From Lyophyllum atratum (lineage: Eukaryota; Basidiomycota; Agaricomycetes; Agaricales; Lyophyllaceae): DNA of 64,000 nt. The translations under genes and the position numbers were made by a program. Below the pieces are notes generated by a model. It made no database searches. It worked only from the letters and a program-made list of their open reading frames with translations, and was not told the DNA's origin. The DNA lies in contig JACGCN010000026.1 of assembly GCA_014905825.1 (NCBI GenBank), forward strand, positions 558,001 to 622,000. The letters are read 5' to 3'. Below are positions 1 to 11,553 of this stretch, piece after piece (within the stretch, counting starts at the first letter, position 1; every line of letters begins with the position of its first letter).

Positions 1-104
1 ACCCTTTGACTTCTAATAGTGTATGTATGTCTTCCCGCAATTATTGTCGTACATTGAAGCATTCGAGGTTACGCAGAGAGAAACCCAAAAACTGCATCAA
101 CAGT

Positions 105-2678
105 CTAGTCTACATCCATCTCAGACGGACCGGGTGCCTCTCCCTCAGCCGGAGCCTCGCCCTCCTTGGGCGGAGCCTGCGCTGGCTCAGGCGCCGGCTC
201 CTTCGGCGTCCCCGTCCCGCTGGGTACGACAGGCTTGGGCTTGGGCTTGGTAAGAATGGGCGTGGCGAAGTAGATGACCTCATCCCTCTTCTTCGCAATC
301 TCCGCAGTCGTAAGTATCGGGTCGACATTTTTGGGGCGCTCCATCTGCCTGATGATCTGGTCCTCAAGCCACTTCTGCACGTTCGCGACCTTCTCGATGA
401 CAGCGTTCTTGTCCTTCTCGTCGATGTGCGCGAACTTCTCGTCGCCGGAGGTCGCCTGGCTCATGTAGTTGTTCAGCGTCTCGCGCAGCTGGGTGACGGC
501 GCGCGTGCGCTCTTCGGCCTCCTTGTAGCGGAAGGTGATGGGGTCGCCGAGCTCCTTGAGCGCGTCGAGGCGCGCGATGTAGGCGGACTTTGTCGCGTCC
601 TCGCCTTCCTCGGAGTACAGCCAATCCTCGGCCTCTTGCAAGGCGACGAGGAGTTTCTGCTTCTCCTCGGGCTGGACGTAAGGGGCATAGCGGTCCTCGA
701 GCTTGCTACGGGTGTCGTAGACGTACTCCTCAAGAGCATTTTTGCGTTCCTACAAACGATCGTCGTGAGTAATCCTAATGAGCGGCAAAGCTGCGAGATG
801 ACGCATACCTCAGTATCCATCACGAGCTTGTCAGAGGCATACATCTGGTTCTCCTGTTCCTTTAGGGCTTCCAGCGTGTTCTTGTCCAGCGACGAGGACG
901 TCGCAACGAAAGGAACCTCCTTCTTCCTCACGATCCTCTTCTTCTTGGGCGGTGCAGGAGGCTCAGCCGTGTCAACGTCCATCGCAGCAGGAGGAGCGGG
1001 TTCCTCCTTCTCCTCAATCTCCTCAACGTACGCCATCTCGAACGATAGGGTACCATGCAGGTTCAAGCGTGTCTTGACCTTCACACACGTAGTGTCGCCC
1101 TTGGGGTCAGCCGGAACCTCCTTGGCGGTGAACTTGGAGATGAAGGGGCTGATTCCACCGGGGAGCTGATCGGGCTCCGCGTAGACGGCTTCGAGGTCAA
1201 AGGTATCCTTACGATAGAAAGAGAGGACTTTCGTGGAAGGGATGGTGTTGCCCCTGGGGTAGACAAGGAGCTCCTTCTCGTCCGGGTCGGTGGGCTCGGG
1301 GCTCCACTGCACCTTGATAGAATAAGGAGTGATGTCCTGGATGGCGAAGTCGCGGACGCGGAAGACGGGGGAAAGCTGAGCGCAGGCAAAGGTCGCGCCA
1401 CGGGCGATGGCCTCGTCCTGGTTGAGTGTAGTCGATAGTGTCTTTCCGGGGAAGGCGGACGCGATACGGGCGCGGACTGCGGGGATACGGGTGCTGCCAC
1501 CGACGAGCTCGATGGCGTCGAGCTGCTCGACAGTCAAGCCGGATTCTTGGAGGGCACGCTCGAGGGGGGCAGGGATACGCTCGAGAACACCAGAGATGAG
1601 CTCTTCGAACTGCTCGCGGGTGATAAATGATGAGGCATCGACGTCAACCATGATGTTCTCGACGTTGAGGGCTGACTCCGCATTGGCGGAGAGGATCTTC
1701 TTCACCTTCTCGCAACCAGCGCTGAGACGGAAGACGGCCTTGGGGTTCGACATGACATCGATCTTGTACTTGGTCTTGAACTCCTCAGCAAAGTGCTTCA
1801 CGAGGGCCAGGTCGATATCCCGTCCACCAAGGTTGCGATCATAAGCGGTGGATTTCACGGTCAGCTGACCTTTGGAGAAGGCGACGATCGCGACGGAGAG
1901 ACTGGAGTGGCCAACGTCAACGAAAGCGACGTGACGAGGGTTTTCAGGTGTGTCAGGGAGATCGGATTTGGTGATACCGTAACCAAGGGCAGTGGCAGTC
2001 GTATCGTTGATGAGACGGAGGGTGGTGAGGCCGGCGATGGAGGCAGCATCTAAAGTGGCTCTTCGTTGAACATCGGTATACCATCCGGGGACGGCGATGA
2101 CGACATCCTGAACGCCGGTTTTGAGTTCGGCTGCGGCGGTGTCACGCAGCTTGCCGAAGAACATGGCAGTGAGCTGGGTGGCCGAGAAGCGTTGTTTTTC
2201 TCCCATATAAGTCACCTATAACGAGGGTGAGCCTGGTGGATAAGATTGAGTTGGCGAAGACCGTACCTCGACTCCTACTGTTCCGTCTACATCGACCAGC
2301 GTAGCATTGATAAACTGCTTCTCAACCTCCTGGATTTCTGGATCATCGAATTTACGGCCAATAAGGCGTTTAAGCGATCCAATCGTATTCCTGAAGTTGG
2401 ATGTCTCCTGGGTTTTTGCAGACTCGCCAATCGCCCGCTGTTTGGGCCCAAATGCTACCAGTGATCTACAAAGATAATTAACACTCATTGCTACGGCGAC
2501 AAAGAGCACAACCTACGGATTGGTTCGATTTGACACCTCGTTGGCGATGATGTCGATTCCACGGTGTCTGGCGACACCGATCTAGAAATATGCAATTAGA
2601 CGACGCCTCGATACTGATTTAGGAGAGATTACGCACCAAACTGTGAAGCGTACCGAAATCGATACCGACGACAGCCAT
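105..2678 (-). CDS. SSE1: Hsp110/SSE1-type Hsp70-like chaperone
   Basis: Cytosolic Hsp110 (nucleotide-exchange factor for Hsp70 and holdase). The first exon starts at 2678 (MAVVGIDFGTLHSL), giving the Hsp70 phosphate-1 loop, and is followed by RHRGIDIIANEVSNRTN, which matches the SSE1/Hsp88 family rather than canonical Hsp70 (which carries a DLGTT motif). The ATPase domain continues through FSATQLTAMFFGKL, NDTTATALGYG and VGGSTRIPAVR. The substrate-binding region holds the acidic/basic insert typical of Hsp110 (PPKKKRIVRKKEVPF), then a helical lid, and the protein ends in MDVD, an EEVD-like acidic tail. Introns lie near 2590-2637, 2460-2515, 2216-2270 and 752-808. Total length is about 770-780 aa, normal for the family. 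Upstream there is a step-type heat-shock element and a TATA-like stretch. Confidence 0.93.
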
Positions 2679-2844
2679 GATGTTATAAAGGGAAGTACGA
2701 TAGCGATGGAATTACAAGTAAAGGGTGAAGAGGTGTTGAGTAACGCGATCTTGGGGCTAAGCGCAAAGTGGAATGCTCAAAATTTAAGAGATCAAGAAGT
2801 TTTGCTTGGCTTCGGCGTTGACTATAAATAAGATCCGTGGATCC

Positions 2845-2877
2845 TTCGATGACCTTCGGGATTCTTCTACAGTATTC
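2845..2877 (-). promoter_or_regulatory. Step-type heat-shock element of the SSE1 gene
   Basis: On the + strand TTC occurs at 2845, 2855, 2865 and 2875, that is four modules at an exact 10-bp pitch, which is the step-type HSE arrangement (nTTCn separated by 5 bp) bound by Hsf1. It sits about 170-200 bp upstream of the Hsp110 ATG at 2678 and just upstream of an AT-rich TATA-like stretch (2822-2831). Binding by Hsf1 is inferred. Confidence 0.6.
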
Positions 2878-3195
2878 TTTACATCGCAGTGGCCTCGAGG
2901 ACGGAACGACGGTGTCAGCATGGTCAACGGCTGCAGGTAACAGAGATTGCGTCCAGGATGCGGGAGGCCCCACAGTGCAGAGACTTGGTATAGCTTCAGA
3001 AACAGTATGTTCGTTTCTGACGTCACTAGTCTCTAGTAGACTTAATGGCATCGAATGCGATCACACTGATGCTCTCGGCGCGATACTAGGCGACGGCCGA
3101 TGCATTATCATACAAATGCTCCTCAAGGCTCAAGCTGACCTCAATGTAAGACGGTATGTGCTCATGTGAATCGGGGTCTCGAGGGGAAGGGGGGG

Positions 3196-3206
3196 AAAAA
3201 AAAAAA
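3196..3206 (-). terminator. Pol III T-run terminator of tRNA-Asn
   Basis: An 11-bp A run on the + strand reads as a long T run on the - strand, 16 nt past the 3' end of the tRNA, as expected for RNA polymerase III termination. Confidence 0.7.
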
Positions 3207-3221
3207 CAAGAAACCTAGCAA

Positions 3222-3304
3222 CTGTCCCAGAGAGACTTGAACTCTCGATCTTCCGATTGGAGAGTATAACAGTCGGACGCCGTAACCAACTAAGCCATGG
3301 GACA
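3222..3304 (-). tRNA. tRNA-Asn(GTT) with a 9-nt intron
   Basis: On the - strand the acceptor arms TGTCCCA / TGGGACA pair over 7 bp with discriminator G at 3222. The anticodon stem TCCGA/TCGGA encloses loop CTGTTA + A once a 9-nt intron (TACTCTCCA) after position 37 is removed, giving anticodon GTT. The T arm is GAGAG-TTCAAGT-CTCTC. Mature length is 74 nt. The intron position (between 37 and 38) is the canonical eukaryotic one. Confidence 0.93.
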
Positions 3305-3457
3305 TGCACAATGTTAGCTTAAAAGATCAAAACCACCGAGCAGTAAGGAAGCCCTTGTAAATATGGAACGCCGCAACTACGACAATCTTAATCAGACGAT
3401 ACGAGACAGGTCATCAGCAAGCAAGAGGATAGAGTGAGTTGTTCATCTCCATGGTGC

Positions 3458-5126
3458 TCACTGCGGCGAAGGAGCTATTTCCCAACGGTCAAGAGTCGTC
3501 GCATACTCGGCCAAGCATCCGGCCAGTGACTTATACGTATCTGTCAAGTGTTCGATGCGCAACAAGAGAGCCTACGGACACCATACCCAAGGTCAGCATC
3601 CACGAGAAACCAAATGTGGACGCTTACTTCATTATCTTCGATGCGTTCGAGATCAGCCGCTTTGAGGATTGCAGCATCGTGAGAAGCCTATCGCGGACTA
3701 AGGTGAGAGGACATCGACTTGAAAGAAGATTCTCATCGAAAGTACCATGTTCCAGATTCTGGTGAAGTTGTCGAGATAGGCTGAGATGCTCTGAGAATGC
3801 TGCCCCAACTCGCTGTCAAGGATCGACTTGACTTTCTCGAGCGCATCGGCACTTCCAAGTGTCTGTATGTCCTTCTTCAGCCCGTCGATGCGGCGTTGCA
3901 CCTCCTTGGACTTTGGTGAAACGTCTGCATTGCTCGATGATTAGTTATGATAACTGATAGCTCTACTGTTCAATGTACCTTTCGTTCGTTCGATATTGAG
4001 CACGATCTGCGTTACCTCGGCGGTGGCCGCTCCGATTCCAGTGACCTTTGGTCAGGTCTCAAACTGCATTCTCTGGAACGTATATGTATCCACATACAAG
4101 GATACCAGCAACGATGAATGGTGCTGCGAGGGTGGCTGCGACTCCGAGAGTGACGACAGTGACGGTCGCACCGAGGGCATATGGCATTTGCTTGAGCTAG
4201 GGATACCATCAAGCGGCTGGTATGTACAGCCTGGGTAAGCTGCTTACTATCTTGTGATAACTGCATCAAACGGCGTATAATTGAGATTACATTGCTCAGC
4301 TTGGCTGGGGTAACACTCACTGTTTCAACTTCCCATTCAAAGCGTTGACCTCCTTGGTTAAAGTCTCGACCTCTGCGGTGAGCCTGGCCAGCTGATCAAC
4401 GGCAGGAACCACAGACTGAGATGCGAACAACTGGACGTCAAGTTCCAGATTCGTGAAAGTTTGCGAAGCTGTTCCTCCTCCAGGAGCCGCAACATTGGGG
4501 TTTATGCGCTACTAACGACAAAGGTTAGACAGTCTGGGATCTTCGGGAGTAGAATTTGCCGTACGTAGATGAACTCTTGGAGATCCCCCTGCTTCTCGGC
4601 AGTAGATGCTTCGTAGTCTACGACCGATGGGAGAATCACCTGGACAAAGTCTGATGTTGGGAACAAAAGGAGTTTAAAAATCTGTCAAGAAAAAAAAGGC
4701 GGATGAGAGAAGGTAAAACGCTGATCCGTACCTCGGAGGTAACTCTCCGTTTGAGTGGCTGAATTTCGAGAAAGCCAGAGAAGTTCGGTGAAGCGCTGAA
4801 TTAGTGTTAGTGAGCTGTACGTGTCCCGTTCGAATATACTGTTCGATTCCTCTCACCTCATGGAAGCTCGTCCAATCTGTTTGGACTTTGGAAATGGTGG
4901 TATTTGCATCTCCTTCAGGGTTGAGCGATGCAAGCTCGCCCTTCACACGCTGGAATGTACTGTCCATTCGCTGCATCCCGACGGCAAGTTGCTTGATTTC
5001 CTGCATAATAGTTGCCTGCGAGTTTCCAATGGCCGTTCCTGCGTTAAGGGCAGCCGGTAACGCAAAGCCTTGGGTGTCAATGTTCTCATCGTAAGCAGGA
5101 GGCGGCGGGGTAGTGCTCTGAGCCAT
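3458..5126 (-). CDS. Long-helix protein resembling HBL/ClyA-type pore-forming proteins (paralog 1)
   Basis: Multi-exon gene starting at 5126 (MAQSTTPPPPAYDENID). The N-terminal half is predicted helical (QEIKQLAVGMQRMDSTF; FTELLWLSRNSATQTESYLRG). A central hydrophobic Gly/Ala/Val segment is encoded at about 4095-4200 (begins PYALGATVTVVTLGV). The C-terminal half is again long amphipathic helices (MQRRIDGLKKDIQTL; RIEHLTDTYKSLAGCL), ending at the stop at 3458. Exon structure and sequence parallel the divergently transcribed gene at 6508-8218, so the two are paralogs. Helix-bundle / hydrophobic head / helix-bundle layout is that of the ClyA-HBL-Nhe fold, which I infer only from pattern; many agaric genomes carry unnamed proteins of this kind. 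No signal peptide is evident. Function is unproven. Confidence 0.6.
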
Positions 5127-6507
5127 TCGTTACTAGATGATGTCTAGAGCGTTCAAAGTATGAGAACGACAAGCAAGTGGATTTGCGAAAGTTGAACAGC
5201 CTGCTTGTTTGGCCTCGTGCAGTGACGAGTTCAGGTAAGGCCTAGAGTGAGCATGTGACGAATATGCAGGTCCCAAGGCGGTTACATTCAGAACAGATGC
5301 AAGGGCCATAGAATTTTTGGAAGGATGCGGGGCGAACCGAGATATTGAAGATTTCTATGTTTCAACTCCCGACTGCTATCCAGTGAATAGAGAAGAAAAT
5401 CAGAGAAAGGCCTCCCGTTCCCCATTCAATCGCATCAATCATAGCGTGATGGTGGGACGCACAAAAGGATCAGCATAGCAGCATGTACCGCATGCGACGT
5501 GAACTGTCTTCATGATAACCTGTCATGAATGTAAAGAAGTCACCGCAGACGATTCATCTTGGACGAAAGCCATCTTTTCGGAGATCGGCAACGTTCAACG
5601 TGTGGTTGTGTTCCCAAATGGGGTGCGGGTTGTTTGGTCGATCTTCCGCAAAGGCCCTGGCAAACAAACGGATCCGAGCTGAACAGGTACGCCGACTATT
5701 CAGTCATCCCTACCTCCACCACGGAGATGATATTTCGCCGGTATGCAGTTCTAAGGCGACATCGAAGCCTGTGCGCGACGACATGACCGTGATGTCCCCA
5801 GTGAGACTCACCTCCAAAACTACGGACAGCTGAGGCCGCCTGATGAAGAACGGACGGAGGAACAACTGATTGCGTCTGTCTAGGAGAGACCAGATGACAC
5901 CATGGTCACTGTTGCGACTCCATATGTCAGATTACAATTTTCGAGTTATTTGGTGGTGGAGTGGCCCAGTAGGCTTTGCTATTCTATGTGCGCTATTTCC
6001 CAATATCGGTCAATCTTAACATGGCTAAAAATAAATCCACTTCATACTTCGACAGTTAGATGCTCTCTGAGTTCATACGTACCTGTCTCGAAATCATGAA
6101 CTCCTTTGTTCCTAGCAAAGGCACAGATCCTGGGGTCGAGAATCTGGTCGTCTGGGCTGGTTATTCTGATCGTCCGCGCCCGGAAAAGAACCCTGTATCG
6201 ACATGGGCGCTGCCCTCAGGATAATTCGCATTCCACCAAGTTTCTGTCAAAGCTTGCGACGGAAGATGTTAACGTCCAGACTTACGAAAGCCACAGCTTG
6301 CCCCATCTAATTGTAAGAGAACGTTGCGGTGGCCACATGCTGAGGCACCTTTCGCATCCGCTCATTGACCCCGCCTTCATTGGCTGGACGAACGACCCGC
6401 CGTCCGATATTGCAATATAAAAAGGCCTGTCAGTCGGAGATTCTATAGGATAACATCCACCCCAGCTCTCTACTACCTCTACACCTCTACCTCACCTTTT
6501 CTCTATC
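5127..6507. promoter_or_regulatory. Shared intergenic region between the divergent helical-protein paralogs
   Basis: 1.38 kb without a convincing gene; short open frames here lack conserved motifs or plausible splice structure. On the + side a TATA box (TATAAAAA, 6416-6423) and an inverted CCAAT (ATTGG, 6379-6383) precede the 6508 start, followed by a CT-rich stretch typical of fungal transcription starts. I see no equally clear TATA for the - strand gene. Confidence 0.5.
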
Positions 6508-8218
6508 ATGACGAACCCCCCAACTTACGAGGCGGCGCTCGTTGAGCTGAAGAAGCTCCAAGCCACCCCTCTTCCTGCCTCAGTGATAAACACTGCCCAA
6601 GCAGCCATGGCCGCAGAGGCTGAGAAGCCTGAAACGGCTGCTAATCTTCTGGACGAAGTCCGAGCGCTCGCGGACAGCGCCGTCAAGGTCGACCAAGCCT
6701 TCGAACGCGTCAAGATCGATCTCGGGAAAGTGGACCAGAACAACTACAAGGACAAGGACGGCAAGCCTGTTGAGAAATTCCAGCCTAAGTGGATTGCATA
6801 CCAGAAGGTTGGCTTGCATCTTTCTGCCTTGAAAACCCTCCTCAACGCGGTTTTGAATTATAGACTTTCACCACCCTTCTCTGGGATTCACGCGCAACGG
6901 CGACCGGAACTGAGGCCTATGTCAGGGGTATGGAATACAGGCTCATCGCGGGTGTATAAGGCTGACGAGGATACGACAGATTTCCTCGACGTTATTATCC
7001 CAGGAGTGGAGGGCATCGTCACCCCACAGGACTACCAGGACACCGTCGCTGATCTCAAAGAGTTCATCAACGTAAGGACCCCCTTCTTAGCTTTTATTTC
7101 CAACTTGCTGAGTCCGATTTCCTATTCAGCGCAAGGACCCTTTTGGCAAGAAGCTAAACTCGACCGAAACAGTCACCGACGCGCAGAAGCACTCCCAGGC
7201 TTTCACCGACCTCAGGCGCGACATCTCCGCTTTCAAGGACACCTTCGACACTTTTGCCTCGTTCCATGAGGGTGAGCTGAAAGGAGAGATCTTGCGTTTG
7301 GAAGGCGAAGTCCTCCGGCTTGATGCTGAGATCAAGAAGTACGTTTACGTCCTCGCAGTGCTTCTTATTGCTTGACGCCGACATTCACGCCTATTTCTTT
7401 AGATGCGAGACCATCGTACGTCGTCGATTAATACCTGGCTTGATGATTTGTTAATGTCCCGCAGGTTATTGCCATGGGCGTAGCATTGGGTGTTACTGTT
7501 ATCGCTGCTGGCATAGGAGCAGTCGCTGCTATCGCGGCTCTCGGTCCTTTTGGCCCCGCCGTTGCCTTGGGCATCATCGTATGTGAAGTGCATATATCTC
7601 GCATGCGTCTTGGAAAATCAACGTTCTCGACAGATCGTTGGTGCCATCGCCGCTATCGGAGAGCTATCAACCTTGATTGCATTCGTCGTCAAAGGCAATG
7701 GTGGGTCTCTGAAATTTCCGTAGACGATCTGCTATCATTGCTCATACCATCGCTTTTAGAATATAAGAATGAACGTGCCGACGACCAGAGACAACTCGAG
7801 GACCTCCGTGTCCAGCTCGCCACCTTGCAGCGACTCAAGACGATTTTGGAGGCCCAAAAGACAGATATCGCTGATATCTGTGGCCGACTTGATCGATTCG
7901 CCGCCGTCTGGGCTCTTGTATGTCTTGTCACCTGTGATCTCAGGCTTCCATGCTTACGAGCGATTCAGGTGGCCCACGATGCGCAGTTGATTGCTGATGG
8001 TCTCAAGGCTGCCACCGATGCTGCCGACGACGGTGGATCTAAGAGGGTCAGTATCCTGTGTCTTGTATTTCGTGACATCGCCTAATCCAGCTTCGGACTT
8101 CCTGCAGGCATTCCAAAATCGCCTCAAACTCATCAAGGCGAACTACACTAGTCTTGCTGATGCTCTCAAAGAGTATGCGACCCAGGTTGATCAATCCGGC
8201 ATTCCGCAGAAGCGTTGA
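6508..8218 (+). CDS. Long-helix protein resembling HBL/ClyA-type pore-forming proteins (paralog 2)
   Basis: Starts at 6508 (MTNPPTYEAALVELKKLQ) behind a TATA box at 6416. Exons encode an N-terminal helical bundle (AANLLDEVRALADSAVKVDQ; FTTLLWDSRATATGTEAY), a hydrophobic Gly/Ala-rich hairpin-like segment at about 7474-7580 (begins MGVALGVTVIAAGIGAVAAI), and C-terminal coiled helices (QRQLEDLRVQLATLQRLKTI; ANYTSLADALKEYATQVDQ), stop at 8216-8218. At least seven short introns are visible, for example 7918-7968 and 8048-8107. It pairs with the gene at 3458-5126 in architecture and in several blocks of sequence. The layout is that of alpha-helical pore-forming proteins (HBL/Nhe/ClyA); a role in membrane attack or defence is a hypothesis only. 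Confidence 0.65.
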
Positions 8219-8516
8219 AAACTTGAAAGGCTGTTGGAGTTTGAATTTAGCTCTATTTATGTCTTGGGTTCACCGGGTGTTCTGTACTTTTGGTGTAATT
8301 ATGTAGCGAAAAGACAACGCAATGTATATCGGACAATTCCTCTTCCTTCACAGTCTTCCCTCAAAACCAAGAAAGGGGCTGGAGTTCAGTTTCAGCAAGC
8401 TCTCCCCCCCCAAAAGTTCGCATTGCCGATGTTCCTGGAGTTGCTGCGACCTTTGACGGGACGGTTGTTCGCATCAAAGGAAGGATATGGGCCAAAAATC
8501 CCAGGGAACTCCACTA
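8219..8516. other. Convergent 3' spacer
   Basis: 298 bp between the ends of two converging genes; no coding signal or repeat seen. Confidence 0.5.
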
Positions 8517-9348
8517 TCATTGATCTGCATCCCAATCAAGCCCCAATGCAGTCTCTTGCCCACCTCTCACAGCGCCCTCAATCGCCTCCGCGAGCTCCCT
8601 CAAAGCCAGCACATCGTCACTCAACTCTCCACGTGCAGAAATGTCCTTGATATCCGGCGCACCTACGCCGAGTGCGCGTTGCAGTGCGTGTTCTCGATCA
8701 TTACCTCGCAAGGAATCGATCGACGTGAGGAGCGTTTTTAGGTTGGGGTGTGTCGCCAGCGTCTTTCGGATTGAAGGTGAGGTGGCTGATAGGGAAGTCA
8801 GACCCAGGTTGTTACGAAACAATCTCGGGAGGGGCTCGCACCTATTGCCTCGTAGTGGTGCAACTGCAGAGTCTTGGGATCATCGCGTTTGAGAGGATCT
8901 GGGTAGGCGGATTCGTCTGGGATGTACGGCCAATTTAGAGAGGTGAGCGGTCTCAGAGGTTTCGGGTCTTCGAGGATGGGTTCTTCGGTGTCGTTGCTTG
9001 CGGCTGAAAGGGATGAGAATGTATGTGATTCGAACAGGTAGAAGATGCCGACTTGGAGTTTGGGCTTCTAGTGTAGTAGGTCCTGGAGGAAGTTGACTCG
9101 TGCCTGCGGTTGTTTTTACCGCACAGGTCTCCTCTAATCACAGTTAAAGGAGTACAGGTAAGCCCAGGTGCTGATGAGGCTTACCTTTATGTTTTTTGTA
9201 ACATGGCACGGAGCAACTGTGTTCGTCGAATCATGACACGCCAATTTCCAGTGTTGCGGACGTACTAAACCACCATGCACGTCGAGCAGGTGTATTTCGA
9301 ATCGTTCGTCGAGCAGACCTCACATTTGGCCTGTTTTCGGGGAGGCAT
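8517..9348 (-). CDS. HIT-type zinc-finger protein, Hit1/ZNHIT3-like
   Basis: Start ATG at 9348 (MPPRKQAKCEVCSTND). After splicing a GTACGT intron (donor near 9272, acceptor before 9217) the N-terminus gives the HIT zinc finger: CEVC, YTCSTC, YCSVPC and KKHKETC, that is the eight Cys/His ligands. The C-terminal domain carries LTSLNWPYIPDESAYPDPL and then a helical block (SPSIRKTLATHPNLKTLL) matching the C-terminal fold of ZNHIT3/Hit1. This family assembles box C/D snoRNPs together with Rsa1/NUFIP in the nucleus. The last 90 residues hold ALRELAEAIEGAVRGG, a conserved helix in basidiomycete members. Introns lie within 9270-9217, 9200-9150 and near 8850-8795. Confidence 0.8.
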
Positions 9349-9704
9349 TCGTTCAGAAACAGTTCAGTGAGTGCAAGGACGCAGAGTGTTTGTTTGACAA
9401 GTTATAGGGAAATACATAAAAGTTGGCCCTACGTCATGTCAACCGATCTCACCTTCTATGTCCTACGGTGACTACTGCCCATATGGGTCGAACTTTCGGT
9501 ACTGTGGCTAAAATTTGAAGGGGCGTGCACGTGAAAGGCCGATCCATCATCCCATTGGGCCTGACCGGAGAGTTACTTGCCGTGCACTACTTGTGTTCCT
9601 GCTTTTTTTCATTGGCAGACGTACCGGCACGCAATACGCAGTCTAGGGTATGATAGAATAGTGAGGATGAAATGCACCGCTCGTCTGAACACAAGGTATC
9701 ACAA
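9349..9704. other. Intergenic spacer
   Basis: Upstream region of the HIT-finger gene and 3' region of the next - strand gene. No further gene or repeat recognised. Confidence 0.4.
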
Positions 9705-11124
9705 TCATAAGAGGGTTATATCCTCCGCCCGGCCTCCATCCGCCCCAAGTCTCAGCGCAATCACCTGCGTGCTCAAACTCGAATATCCATTCCCTATAAA
9801 AACCTCCGCCCTCCTCGCCAATTCCACATCGACCGTCACAGCCCAGTCCGCCTCGCCCCACTCGATGGGAACCTGTCCCGAATGCGTAACCCTTTTCATC
9901 GGCCCACCCACCCACCCCGCACTCTTCGCCCGGGCAGAATCGGTCAAGGCCGCTTTTAGCTTGTAGTGTTGCGCGTAGACGAGAGGGTGGTCCCAGGCGC
10001 CGTCGTGGAGGACGTGCAGTGTGCGGAGGTGTGGCTTATCACGGACGACGGAGTCGATGATGTCCACGATGCGGTTGAGGCTTGGATAGCAGTGGTCGAT
10101 TACGGAGGTTTGGTTTGAGGTATCGAGGGCAGGCGGGTATATGGACGTTTCGAGGGAGGGTAGGGTGGCCCATGTGGTGAAGCCCGTGTGGGTTTCGGCG
10201 AGACTCTGGCAATGGCCTTCGAAATCCCCTGCGATCAGAGTAAATGATAGTCTCGAGGGCGGAATTCAGGTCGTACGTACCACGACGGAAATGGAGTGCT
10301 ACGTAGGGTTCACCATCGGTAATAGAAGGGTCCCAGTCCCATTGTAGACTTAATGCTGCGCGTGCACGGAAGGCAATTGTCCTGATAGCGTCCGACCATT
10401 GAAAGTAATCCGAAAGGTATTTCTGAAAATCCGGCCATATATCATGAAGGGCTGAAGAAGCGAGAAAACTATACGGACAACTCGTCAGGCGAATGTCAAG
10501 GTAAAGAGAAAGTAGTACACGTACTCCCAGTTCAAGATCCAATTATCGACAAAGATACACTTCTCGTTCCCACTAAGCGACTGCTTGGTATATTCCCATA
10601 GAGATGGGTTATTAACGTGGATATTGATGTGCCTCGTCTCCTCCGGGGAGCAAGCTTCCTCGAACACCGCAGCACTGATGCTGTTCCGCGTCACGCCAGG
10701 CATAAAGGCGGACAGCGGGACCGTGGCTTCGCTGCCCCGGGGGCGCCAAATAATAGGTTGATAAACATAAACGCGACCGGTCAGTAAAGCTAGATGATGG
10801 AATAGTATGATTTCCTGGGCCTGTAATATGTGCGATGTAACATGCTGAGTACATTGCACGTCGACATCTTGGACTACGCACCTGGTTATTGAAGCCTGCT
10901 CCCTGGAGTTGTTTGAAAAAGACGTATTTGTTCTCTGGAGAGTTCCGTATGAACCTGCGTGATTCTGCCGCCTCGTACTTGGCTAGTGCTTCGTATAGTG
11001 CATAAGATGGTCGAGATTTAAGGAAGAGGTAGGAGATGAGCAGTGATATGACGACTACGAAGACAAGGAAAGCACGAAACAGCCTCCAGCGGGAGGGGAG
11101 AGCGATACAGCTATGATACTGCAT
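9705..11124 (-). CDS. Type II membrane protein, GDP-fucose O-fucosyltransferase-like
   Basis: First in-frame ATG at 11124 (MQYHSCIALPSRWRLF) precedes a single transmembrane anchor (AFLVFVVVISLLISYLFL) close to the N-terminus, the topology of Golgi/ER glycosyltransferases. Downstream are FKQLQGAGFNNQ (the GGxNNQ-like sugar-nucleotide motif) and, after splicing, VALHFRRGDFEGHC, the H-x-R-R-G-D-F block of the O-fucosyltransferase family (PF10250). The C-terminal part has AVTVDVELARRAEVFIGNGY followed by a Ser-rich SSLS stretch, typical of the acceptor end of this fold. Three to four short introns (for example 10855-10890 and 10240-10280). Substrate is unknown; basidiomycetes have several such proteins. 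It shares a 429-bp divergent promoter region with the TAPT1-family gene. Confidence 0.75.
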
Positions 11125-11553
11125 GCATGGACGAGGAGAAGGGAGTAACCCGTTCAAAGATCATGATGTCGCTTGGCGTGGCCGCATCGCAATTTGAATT
11201 GATGTCGATGGAGATAAAAACATGCGCATCACGTGAATGAATACATTCCCTCGACGCGTCGGACAGAATAGTTCGGGTCCCTTTGGCGCTCAACTGTTTC
11301 GCCGCCCGTCGCTGGCATATCTTCTGTGCTGAGGCGAACGCGTAGGAGGGGGAGGAAGAAGCGCAAGAAAGAATCAGAGACAATGCAGAAATGAACTGTT
11401 ATGTGGTCTTGTTTTTACTCCGGGTCGTTGGCACACACGAACGTCACGATTCAGAAGTGATCATGAATACGGAAGTTGACCGTGTCATTTATGCAGAGAA
11501 CATGCGGTAGGCTGCTGGTCTGATATACACTCCCAAGACACTCTTTTACATTC
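11125..11553. promoter_or_regulatory. Divergent promoter region
   Basis: 429 bp between two divergently transcribed genes. No clear TATA box for either; no other gene seen. Confidence 0.4.

Noticed and set aside
6..1169. Long + strand open frame over the Hsp110 gene
   Set aside because: Shadow of the antisense chaperone coding sequence; Arg/Leu-rich translation, non-ATG start.
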